A DNA stretch of 15,711 bases from an uncultured bacterium. GTDB taxonomy: Bacteria; Actinomycetota; Actinomycetes; S36-B12. The notes under the pieces are model-generated. The model did no database searches, was not told where the DNA came from, and worked only from the letters and a program-made list of their open reading frames with translations. Every line of letters begins with the position of its first letter. Within the stretch, counting starts at the first letter, position 1. The position numbers were made by a program, and so were the translations under genes. The DNA lies in NCBI GenBank assembly GCA_903908025.1, contig CAIVQM010000188.1, positions 1 to 15,711 on the forward strand, written 5' to 3'. Below are positions 1 to 6,484 of this stretch, one piece after another.

Positions 1-553
1 ATCGCATGAGGCCCTTCATCTCGAGGGTGGCGGGGGCGACCAGCGCGGCGGCCTCGAGCTCGAGGACCTCCGCGCGTCGGTTCGCGCCGAGCTTGGTGTC
101 CTGGATCTTGTCGTGCAGCTTGAGGATCGCGTCGAACAGCATCTCCGGCCGCGGCGGGCAGCCGGGGAGGTAGATGTCGACAGGCACGACGTGGTCGACG
201 CCCTGGACGATCGCGTAGTTGTTGAACATGCCGCCGCTCGATGCACAGACGCCCATCGAGATGACCCACTTGGGATTGGGCATCTGGTCGTAGATCTGAC
301 GCAGGACGGGCGCCATCTTCTGGCTCACCCGACCGGCGACGATCATGAGGTCGGCCTGGCGCGGCGAGGCGCGGAAGACCTCCATGCCATAGCGGGCGAT
401 GTCAAAGCGTGGACCGCCCGCGGCCATCATCTCGATGGCGCAGCAGGCCAGGCCGAATGTCGCCGGCCACAGCGAGCCCTTTCGGGCATAGCCAGCGAAC
501 TTCTCCACCGTGGTGAGAAGGACGCCAGACGGTAGTGCTTCCTCGAGTCCCAT
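1..553 (-). CDS. nuoB: NADH-quinone oxidoreductase subunit B (3' end outside window)
   Basis: NuoB is the peripheral-arm subunit of complex I that carries the terminal 4Fe-4S cluster N2, which passes electrons to the quinone (menaquinone here). The 184 codons visible contain the full N2 ligand set: Cys37-Cys38 in a GLACCAIEMM context, Cys103 in MGVCASSGG and Cys132 in LPGCPPRPE. The family is usually about 160-220 residues, so little is missing; no stop codon is reached before the window edge. The ATG at 553 begins MGLEEALPSG and lies 11 bp after the nuoA stop, with a GGAG ribosome site in the gap, so the two are co-transcribed and the remaining nuo genes should follow beyond position 1. Identification is secure. 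Confidence 0.97.
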   Translation of the reverse strand, partial: MGLEEALPSGVLLTTVEKFAGYARKGSLWPATFGLACCAIEMMAAGGPRFDIARYGMEVFRASPRQADLMIVAGRVSQKMAPVLRQIYDQMPNPKWVISMGVCASSGGMFNNYAIVQGVDHVVPVDIYLPGCPPRPEMLFDAILKLHDKIQDTKLGANRRAEVLELEAAALVAPATLEMKGLMR

Positions 554-564
554 CAGCTACTCCG

Positions 565-924
565 TCAGTCCCACTCGAGTCCGCGTCGACGCCACACGTA
601 GGCGTAGACGACAAGGACGGTGATGATGAACAGGAACATCTCGATCAGGCCGAACATCGCCAGCTGGTCGAATGCCACCGCCCACGGGTACAGGAACACG
701 ATTTCGATGTCGAACACGATGAAGAGCATCGCGGTCAGGTAGTACTTCACGGGGAACCGTCCGCCGCCGATGGGCTGCGGCGTCGGCTCGATACCGCACT
801 CGTAGGCGTCGTACTTGGCGCGGTTGTAGCGCTTGGGCCCGGTGAACGACGCCGCCGTCACGGAGAAAACGGCGAAGAGCAGGGCCAGCAGGCCAAGAAC
901 GAGGATCGGGGTGTAGACGTTCAA
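565..924 (-). CDS. nuoA: NADH-quinone oxidoreductase subunit A
   Basis: NuoA is a small membrane subunit of complex I at the junction of the peripheral and membrane arms. The 119-residue product has the expected three membrane segments (about 6-26, 62-82 and 89-110), the loop with YECG at 41-44, and the family signature RFPVKYYLTAMLFIVFDIE with acidic residues Asp72 and Glu74. Length is normal for the family. The start is a TTG at 924: a GAGGAG ribosome site at 938-933 sits 8 nt upstream and there is no other reasonable in-frame start before the first membrane segment. It is the first gene of the nuo operon, transcribed from the short gap after menG, where a Rex-like operator lies. Confidence 0.96.
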   Translation of the reverse strand: MNVYTPILVLGLLALLFAVFSVTAASFTGPKRYNRAKYDAYECGIEPTPQPIGGGRFPVKYYLTAMLFIVFDIEIVFLYPWAVAFDQLAMFGLIEMFLFIITVLVVYAYVWRRRGLEWD

Positions 925-932
925 GCCCGGAT

Positions 933-938
933 CTCCTC
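933..938 (-). promoter_or_regulatory. Ribosome binding site that fixes the TTG start of nuoA
   Basis: GAGGAG on the minus strand, 8 nt before the TTG at 924. The spacing is ideal and supports use of this rare start codon. Confidence 0.75.
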
Positions 939-951
939 ACGGTTTGCGCGT

Positions 952-969
952 TTGTGAATCACTTCACGA
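952..969. promoter_or_regulatory. Rex (redox-sensing repressor) operator upstream of nuoA
   Basis: The sequence TTGTGAATCACTTCACGA is an inverted repeat with half-sites TTGTGAA and TTCACGA around a 4-bp spacer. It differs at one position from the actinobacterial Rex consensus TTGTGAAnnnnTTCACAA. Rex releases DNA when NADH/NAD+ rises, and from established knowledge of Streptomyces coelicolor, nuoA-N is a Rex target. The site lies between the proposed -10 box (983-978) and the nuoA start, where a bound repressor would block initiation or clearance. Binding itself is inferred; no rex gene is in the window. Confidence 0.8.
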
Positions 970-977
970 CCGGTGAA

Positions 978-983
978 AGCATA
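978..983 (-). promoter_or_regulatory. Probable -10 box of the nuo operon promoter
   Basis: TATGCT on the minus strand fits the actinobacterial TANNNT -10 pattern. Transcription would begin near 971, directly at the edge of the Rex-like palindrome, giving a leader of about 47 nt. No convincing -35 box is seen 17-18 bp upstream, so confidence is moderate. Confidence 0.5.
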
Positions 984-1003
984 GTGGGCAGGCAGGGACG
1001 CCA

Positions 1004-1705
1004 TCACACCCCGTCGGGGCGCACGGCCCGATGCAGGGCGACGATCCCGCCCGACAGATTCCGCCACTGAACGCGCCCCCAGCCGCAGGCCACGAGGTCG
1101 GCCGCCAGGGCCTCCTGATCGGGCCAGGCGCGGATCGATTCGGCAAGGTAGACGTAGGCATCCGGGTTGGACGACGTGCGCCGAGCGACCGCGGGCAGCG
1201 CCTTCATCAGGTACTCGCTGTAGACCGTGCGGAAGGGCGACCACGTTGGCGACGAGAACTCGCAGACCACGAGTCGGCCACCGGGGCGCACCACCCGGAG
1301 CAGCTCACGCAGGCCGGCCATGCGGTCGTTGATGTTGCGGAGTCCGAACGAGATCGTGGCAGCGTCGAAAGCCTCGTCGCGGAACGGCAGGTTCATTCCG
1401 TCACCCGCCACGAACGGGAGGAAGGGCTGACGGCGCTTGCCCACCTCCAGCATCCCAAGGGAGAAGTCGGTCGGGACGACCACGGCACCGGCCTTGGAGA
1501 AGGGCACGCTCGACGTTCCGGTGCCCGCAGCGAGGTCGAGGATCCGCTCCCCCGGCTTGGGCGCCACCGCCTCAAGGACGGCCGTGCGCCAGCGACGCGT
1601 CTGACCCAGGGCCAGGACGTCGTTGGTCAGGTCATAGCGCTCGGCAACGTCGTCGAACATCGCCGCGACGTCCATGGGGGCCTTATCGAGATCTGCGCGG
1701 GACAC
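1004..1705 (-). CDS. menG: Demethylmenaquinone methyltransferase
   Basis: This SAM-dependent C-methyltransferase of the UbiE/MenG family performs the last step of menaquinone synthesis, methylating demethylmenaquinone at the membrane. From the chosen start the protein is 233 residues, close to actinobacterial MenG proteins. It shows the N-terminal YDLTND motif (24-29), SAM-binding motif I LDLAAGTG (56-63), the acidic GDGMNLPF region (101-108) and FGLRN (120-124). I chose the GTG at 1705, giving a VSRADLDKAP beginning typical of the family, because a strong GGAAGGA ribosome site lies 7 nt upstream; an in-frame ATG at 1726 lacks one. It ends 79 bp before nuoA and is divergent from menF. No clear -10 box was found for it. 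Confidence 0.95.
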   Translation of the reverse strand: MSRADLDKAPMDVAAMFDDVAERYDLTNDVLALGQTRRWRTAVLEAVAPKPGERILDLAAGTGTSSVPFSKAGAVVVPTDFSLGMLEVGKRRQPFLPFVAGDGMNLPFRDEAFDAATISFGLRNINDRMAGLRELLRVVRPGGRLVVCEFSSPTWSPFRTVYSEYLMKALPAVARRTSSNPDAYVYLAESIRAWPDQEALAADLVACGWGRVQWRNLSGGIVALHRAVRPDGV

Positions 1706-1712
1706 GGCGCGA

Positions 1713-1719
1713 TCCTTCC
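1713..1719 (-). promoter_or_regulatory. Ribosome binding site that decides the menG start
   Basis: GGAAGGA on the minus strand, 7 nt before the GTG at 1705. It lies inside the open frame that begins at the ATG at 1726, so it argues for the shorter protein. Confidence 0.65.
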
Positions 1720-1754
1720 ACCCCATCGGGCATGCCGCCTGACCGGAGTCGCCC

Positions 1755-1760
1755 TAGGCT
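1755..1760 (+). promoter_or_regulatory. -10 box for a probably leaderless menF transcript
   Basis: TAGGCT matches TANNNT and ends 6 nt before the GTG at 1767, so transcription should start on or next to the start codon. There is no Shine-Dalgarno sequence in front of the GTG. Both points favour a leaderless mRNA, which is common in actinobacteria. Confidence 0.6.
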
Positions 1761-1766
1761 CTACCG

Positions 1767-3041
1767 GTGACCTCGTCCGCGGTGCCCACTCCCCTCGGAG
1801 CAGAGCCCTCCCACGAGCGAATGTTCGTCACCACGCGCCCGATCGCCGATCCCGTCGAACTTCTCGCCCGCCTGCCCCAGACCGACCCGGTCGCCTGGGT
1901 GCGAGGCGGCGAAGGACTGATCGGCTGGGGTGTCGCCGCGCGTCTCGAGGTTCGCGGCAACGAGCGCTTCAGCCGCACCCAGCGCTGGTGGTCGACCCTG
2001 TGCGCATCCCTTGAGATCGACGACACGGTGAGCATGCCCGGCACCGGCCCCGTCGCCTTCGGCTCGTTCTCGTTCGACCCGGAGAGTGGCTCCTCGATCG
2101 TGATCGTGCCGCAGGTGATCGTCGGACGACGCGCAGGCCAAGCGTGGGTCACGGTCATCGGCCGTGAGCCGGGGATGCGGCCAACTCTGCCGCCCGCGTC
2201 CGTGCCGGAGCAGCCCCACTCGCTGACCTGGTCGGAGGGCAGCAGGACCGCCATCGAATGGCAGCAGTCGGTGGCCGAGGCCGTGCGCCGCATCAAGGCC
2301 GGCGAACTCGACAAGGTCGTGCTCGCGCGCGATGTGGTCGCGAACGTCGAGGGACCACTCGACCGTCGCCATCTGCTCCTCCGGCTGGCTGCTTCCTACC
2401 CGTCGTGCTGGACGTTCAGTGTCGGGGATCTCATCGGCGCGACACCTGAGTTGCTGGTCCGACGCACGGGCGACCTGGTCACCAGTCGCGTCCTCGCGGG
2501 CACGGTGCGCCGGCGCGGCGACGACCGCACTGACGCGGGCCTCGCGCGCGCCCTGCTGAGCAGCGACAAGGACACCGAGGAGCACGAGTACGCGGTGCAC
2601 TCCGTGGCGAAGGCACTGGCCGCGCACTGCACCGATCTCGACGTCCCGAGTCATCCGCATGTGCTCGAACTGGCCAACGTCCAGCACCTTGCCACCGACG
2701 TCACCGGGCGACTGGCCGACTCCGCAACCGTGCTCGCGCTAGCTGCATCCCTGCACCCCACCGCGGCTGTGTGCGGCACCCCAACCGAGCGGGCCCTGTC
2801 GGTCATCCGTGAGATCGAGGGCATGGACCGCGGCCGCTACGCCGGACCCGTCGGTTGGTTCGATCGACATGGCGATGGCGAGTTCGGCATCGCCCTGCGC
2901 TGTGCCACTGTCGACACCGAGCTCGGCCAGGTGCGCTCGTTTGCAGGCTGCGGGATCGTCGCCGGTTCCGACCCTGCGGACGAACTGGCCGAGTCCGTCG
3001 CGAAGCTCGTGCCGATCCGCGACGCCCTCGAACTCGCCTGA
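1767..3041 (+). CDS. menF: Isochorismate synthase (menaquinone pathway)
   Basis: This chorismate-binding enzyme isomerises chorismate to isochorismate, the committed step toward menaquinone. The C-terminal half carries the MenF/EntC/DhbC signatures: KVVLAR with the probable general base Lys183, GATPELLVR with the probable general acid Glu228, EEHEYAV near 271-277, SLHPTAAVCGTP at 328-339, YAGPVGW at 358-364 and GEFGIALR at 371-378. At 424 residues it is the normal single-domain length. The GTG at 1767 follows a -10 box by 6 nt, indicating a leaderless start; an ATG at 1821 is an alternative. Siderophore or salicylate enzymes share this fold, but the surrounding men genes point to menaquinone. 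The gene is divergent from menG and converges on the TetR-ACT-GNAT gene. Confidence 0.93.
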   Translation: MTSSAVPTPLGAEPSHERMFVTTRPIADPVELLARLPQTDPVAWVRGGEGLIGWGVAARLEVRGNERFSRTQRWWSTLCASLEIDDTVSMPGTGPVAFGSFSFDPESGSSIVIVPQVIVGRRAGQAWVTVIGREPGMRPTLPPASVPEQPHSLTWSEGSRTAIEWQQSVAEAVRRIKAGELDKVVLARDVVANVEGPLDRRHLLLRLAASYPSCWTFSVGDLIGATPELLVRRTGDLVTSRVLAGTVRRRGDDRTDAGLARALLSSDKDTEEHEYAVHSVAKALAAHCTDLDVPSHPHVLELANVQHLATDVTGRLADSATVLALAASLHPTAAVCGTPTERALSVIREIEGMDRGRYAGPVGWFDRHGDGEFGIALRCATVDTELGQVRSFAGCGIVAGSDPADELAESVAKLVPIRDALELA

Positions 3042-3065
3042 CCAACCCTCGCGAAGGTTGGTCAG
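3038..3065. terminator. Bidirectional hairpin terminator between convergent genes
   Basis: CTGACCAACC (3038-3047) and GGTTGGTCAG (3056-3065) form a perfect 10-bp stem with an 8-nt loop. The left arm contains the menF stop codon (TGA, 3039-3041) and the right arm contains the stop of the opposing gene (TGA on the minus strand, 3064-3062). No T-tract follows on either side, as is common for actinobacterial terminators. Confidence 0.75.
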
Positions 3066-4714
3066 ATCTGGGCGGAGAGGCTGACGACCGACGAGCCGAG
3101 ATCGTGCGCGGCACTCGGCACCCACGTCAGCCCGGTCGCCGCCAGCAGCCCGCGCATCGCCCGGTTGTCCGCGAGCACATAGGCGATCAGCTCGGTGAAG
3201 CCCATGCGACGCGCGACGTCGACAAGCCTCAGCGTCAGCAGCATGCCCACACCCGAGCCCTGCCATGCGTCGTCGACGATGACGGCGATCTCTGCGGTGT
3301 CAGTCGACTGAGGTCCGAGCGGGAACACGTTGCCCAGCGCGATGATTTCCTCGCGCAGATCGGTGACCACCAGCGTCGCACCCCGATGGCCGCCGGAGAT
3401 GCGACGCAGGTTGTCCTCGCGCCACTCATTCATCGGCGTGAAGTAGCGCTGGTAGCGCGAGGCCGGCGAGCAGCGCTCGTGCAGCGCCTCCACGCCCTCG
3501 GTGTCCTGCGGTCGACCGAGGCGAACCGTCACGGGTCGCCCGTCGGCCAGCGTCTCGCGCCAGCCGAAGCCATCGGACTCACCGCGCGCCTCCGACAGCG
3601 CCGCCACAAGTGCCAGCAGCGCGGACGCCCGCGTCTGCTCGGTGCGCGTGAACGCAGCTCGAGTGCGTCGAAGAACCACATGCAGCTCGGGAGTCCACTG
3701 CAGCCGCAGCACGAACGCCGAATCGTCGTCGCCCTCGGCGGCGGTCGTGACCTCCCACGCGTCAGCGAGCACGAGGTCGGCCGCCGCCTTCGGTGCCGCC
3801 TCCGGATGCTGTGCGAGCCGCGTGCTCAGATGCAGGACACGCGTGGCAACGTCGCCTGCGTCTTCGTCGATACCGCGCGCGAGGATCACGTCGGATCCGA
3901 CCGATGACATGCCATGCGCGAGGGTTGCTCGTTCGAGTGCCGTTGGCGCCGACAGGAACAGGTCGACGAGCTGACGTCCTTCTGGAAGTTGCGCCGTGAA
4001 GAGACTCACGACATGCACATCGAGCAGGGACAGCACCCGCAGTAGCCGGGCCATCGCCGAAGGACTGCCCGGCATCGTCACCCGCGCACGCCAGCGCGCG
4101 TGCTCGCCCTCACCCTCGTCGGCGTCGACCGCAACGAGCGCCTCGAGCAGGCGGGCAGCGAGCGCGGTCCAGGAACGGGCATCGCTCCATCGCTCCGACA
4201 GCGGCGCCAGCATCGCCAGACCCAGGCCGACGGCGATGAGGTGCAGGGCGGCCGCCTCGTCGCCGAACGCTTCGTCGGCATCCGCCTCCCCACCCCGCAA
4301 TTGGCGCACGACCTCCTGCGCGGCATCCCAGCGATTGTTGAGCCGGTCGACGACTACCTGACGGATCGGCTCGTCGTAAGGCGCGGCGACGATCGCCTGC
4401 AACTCCAGCGGATCCCACGCCGCACCGGGATCGCCGAGGACATCGCGCGCGGCGCGGAGCAACGCCTGCAGCGCCGGCTCGCTCGGATGCGCCGCCTGGG
4501 CTGCTAGATGTTCAGCGACAGGCGGGAAGGGCAGCTGCTCCACAACCTCGCGCAGCAGGTCGACCCGGTGGCGACCGACCTCAGTGACCGCTCGCAGCGG
4601 GACGTCGGCCGCCTCGGCGATGTCATGCCGTCCGGCGAGGGCGATGCTCTTCTCCGAGTACACCTCAGCTGCGGCCGCCAGCACCCGATCGCGCTTGGAG
4701 GAGTCGGCGGCCAT
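3062..4714 (-). CDS. Three-part protein: degenerate TetR-like domain, ACT domain, GNAT acetyltransferase
   Basis: No specific gene name is recognised. From the ATG at 4714 the protein is 550 residues. Residues about 7-55 resemble a TetR helix-turn-helix (RDRVLAAAAEVYSEK, then DIAEAADVPLRAVTE), followed by a helical TetR-like region to about 200. Residues about 210-282 resemble an ACT amino-acid-binding domain (VTMPGSPSAMARLLRVLSLL, later VGSDVILARG). Residues about 395-538 are a GNAT domain with the acetyl-CoA motif QGSGVG at 485-490. ACT-GNAT enzymes of actinobacteria are known as lysine acetyltransferases controlled by amino acids; the TetR-like addition is less familiar. It directly follows menD and probably has its own leaderless promoter. 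Ligand, DNA target and acetylation substrate are unknown; the helix-turn-helix may no longer bind DNA. Confidence 0.75.
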   Translation of the reverse strand: MAADSSKRDRVLAAAAEVYSEKSIALAGRHDIAEAADVPLRAVTEVGRHRVDLLREVVEQLPFPPVAEHLAAQAAHPSEPALQALLRAARDVLGDPGAAWDPLELQAIVAAPYDEPIRQVVVDRLNNRWDAAQEVVRQLRGGEADADEAFGDEAAALHLIAVGLGLAMLAPLSERWSDARSWTALAARLLEALVAVDADEGEGEHARWRARVTMPGSPSAMARLLRVLSLLDVHVVSLFTAQLPEGRQLVDLFLSAPTALERATLAHGMSSVGSDVILARGIDEDAGDVATRVLHLSTRLAQHPEAAPKAAADLVLADAWEVTTAAEGDDDSAFVLRLQWTPELHVVLRRTRAAFTRTEQTRASALLALVAALSEARGESDGFGWRETLADGRPVTVRLGRPQDTEGVEALHERCSPASRYQRYFTPMNEWREDNLRRISGGHRGATLVVTDLREEIIALGNVFPLGPQSTDTAEIAVIVDDAWQGSGVGMLLTLRLVDVARRMGFTELIAYVLADNRAMRGLLAATGLTWVPSAAHDLGSSVVSLSAQI

Positions 4715-4720
4715 GACCAC

Positions 4721-4726
4721 ACGCTA
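4721..4726 (-). promoter_or_regulatory. Candidate -10 box for the TetR-ACT-GNAT gene, overlapping the menD stop
   Basis: TAGCGT on the minus strand begins with the menD stop codon TAG (4726-4724) and ends 6 nt before the ATG at 4714. The same hexamer, inside the same 11-mer GGCGTAGCGTG and with the same 6-nt spacing, precedes the DUF4229 start codon. No Shine-Dalgarno sequence is present, so a leaderless transcript starting at the ATG is plausible, in addition to read-through from menD. Confidence 0.45.
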
Positions 4727-6472
4727 CGCCGAACCGAGGGCCTCGCCGACCGCCCTCTGCACGTTCACGAGGATCTCCGCCTCACGTTCGCGTTCGCAGG
4801 TGCGTGCGACGACGACCCGAACCCCGCCGGTACCCACCGCATCGTCGATGGCGGCGACAAGCTCGGTGGCGGTGGACGCAACGACGGCAGGAATCCCCGA
4901 CGAGCCCGCCAGGGCGACGAGGTCGATGCCCAGGGGGACGCCGAACACCCGCTCGAACGTCTCGGCGTGGGTCGGTGCTCCCTGCTCGAGGGAGGAGAAG
5001 ATGCCGCCGCCGTCGTTGTCGGACACGACGATGACGAGGTCGGGACGCTCCTCGTCGGCTGGCGCAAGCAGGCCGTTGGCGTCGTAAATGAACGTCTGGT
5101 CACCCATCAGGGCGAGTGCGCCGGCACCACCCGCACGCTGAAGTGCCGCGGCCGCACCCCATGCGCTCGACACGCAGCCATCGATACCGGACGTGCCACG
5201 GTTGCCCATGATCACGGCATCTCGAACGGTGTTCGCGGCAAAGGATCCGACGTGGCGCACGGACCACGAGGCCCCGACGAACAGCAGGCCACCGTCCGGG
5301 ACCGCAGTCGCCGTGATACGTGCGACGTGCATGCCGGTCAGTGCATCATCCGCCGAGAAGAGGGCGGTCTCGACAGCCGCAGCGGCAAGCACGTCAGCGC
5401 GCTGCCACGACTCCAGCCACGAATCGTCGACTTCGGCCTCCCCCGGCGCGAGCGGCACCGACGCCAGAACGACATCGGCCGTGCGGGTCGGGTCACTCCA
5501 CTCGGGCCGCGAGTCAACAGCGACATGCAGCCCGGCCCGACCGATCATCCGCAGCACGGATCGGTTGAGCCCGACACGTCCGACGGTCACGACGATCTCG
5601 GGGATGTGCTCGTCGGAGAATGCCGCGTCGGCCAGGAGTAGCGGCCCGTGGGAAAGCGCAGTGGTGCACCCGGCGCCGTTGCCGCTCGGCTCGGCGATAA
5701 CCGGCCAGCCGAGTGCATCGGCCAGCTCATCGGCGAGTTCGATCGAGTCGGTCTCGTCGTGATCGCCGAGGACGACGATGCCCCGCGCAGGCACGCGCTC
5801 GTCGTCGAGCAGCGCGTCGAGGACGTCGTCGAGCGGCGTGCTCATCCCGGCGACGAGCCGCGAGTCGGCCGTCCAGGGCCGGCCATCGGGTCGGCCGTCG
5901 AGACTCTCGACCCACTCGAGTTCGCCGTCCGGCACGAGGGGATCAGCGAAGGGCACGTTGACGTGAACCGGTCCCGGGCGCACCGCATCGGTCGAGGCAG
6001 CAACGACACGCGCGATGGTGGAGCGCCAGTAGCGAACCTGACCCGGCTGCTCGGTGGCGGTGGCCATGTCGACGGCGAGCCGGACATCGCCGCCGTATAC
6101 CGACGACTGCCGGATGGTCTGGTTCGCGCCGATCCCGCGCAACTGCGGGGGCCGGTCGGCCGTGACAGCGATCAGCGGGATCCCCGACTGGTCGGCCTCA
6201 ACGATCGCCGGATGCAGGTTGACGGCCGCCGTACCCGATGTGGTGACAACGATCGCCGGGACACCGGTGACCTTGGCGATGCCCACCGCGAGGTACCCGG
6301 CGGAACGCTCGTCGAGCCGGACATGCAGGACGATCTCACCGCGCGCCTCGGCCACTGCCAGCGCCATCGCCAGCGGCGTCGACCGCGACCCGGGTGACAG
6401 AACGGCATCGGTCACGCCACAGCGGAGGAACTCGTCGACCATCACGGTCGCCTGGGCCGTCGAGGGATTCAC
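4724..6472 (-). CDS. menD: SEPHCHC synthase (2-succinyl-5-enolpyruvyl-6-hydroxy-3-cyclohexene-1-carboxylate synthase)
   Basis: MenD is a thiamine-diphosphate enzyme that decarboxylates 2-oxoglutarate and adds the succinic semialdehyde unit to isochorismate. The 582-residue protein is slightly longer than the E. coli enzyme and collinear with it. It shows SPGSRSTPLAMAL at 26-38, the cofactor-activating Glu55 in LDERSAGY, TTSGTAAVNLHPA at 78-89, TADRPP at 104-109, NRGTSGIDG at 424-432, and the ThDP/Mg motif from GDQTFIYDANG (457-467) to SDNDGGG (484-490). The start is a GTG at 6472 with an AAGGG ribosome site, 12 bp after the menC stop, so menC and menD are co-transcribed. All expected active-site blocks are present. 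Confidence 0.97.
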   Translation of the reverse strand: MNPSTAQATVMVDEFLRCGVTDAVLSPGSRSTPLAMALAVAEARGEIVLHVRLDERSAGYLAVGIAKVTGVPAIVVTTSGTAAVNLHPAIVEADQSGIPLIAVTADRPPQLRGIGANQTIRQSSVYGGDVRLAVDMATATEQPGQVRYWRSTIARVVAASTDAVRPGPVHVNVPFADPLVPDGELEWVESLDGRPDGRPWTADSRLVAGMSTPLDDVLDALLDDERVPARGIVVLGDHDETDSIELADELADALGWPVIAEPSGNGAGCTTALSHGPLLLADAAFSDEHIPEIVVTVGRVGLNRSVLRMIGRAGLHVAVDSRPEWSDPTRTADVVLASVPLAPGEAEVDDSWLESWQRADVLAAAAVETALFSADDALTGMHVARITATAVPDGGLLFVGASWSVRHVGSFAANTVRDAVIMGNRGTSGIDGCVSSAWGAAAALQRAGGAGALALMGDQTFIYDANGLLAPADEERPDLVIVVSDNDGGGIFSSLEQGAPTHAETFERVFGVPLGIDLVALAGSSGIPAVVASTATELVAAIDDAVGTGGVRVVVARTCEREREAEILVNVQRAVGEALGSA

Positions 6473-6484
6473 GGGGTCACCCTT

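Noticed and set aside
1761..2687. 308-codon open frame on the minus strand opposite menF
   Set aside because: It is antisense to a gene with clear catalytic motifs, has no family resemblance, and is the kind of long shadow frame expected in high-G+C codon usage.
4508..5641. 377-codon open frame on the plus strand opposite menD
   Set aside because: Low-complexity composition rich in Arg, Gly and Asp, antisense to a well-defined gene, no recognisable motif or start signal.
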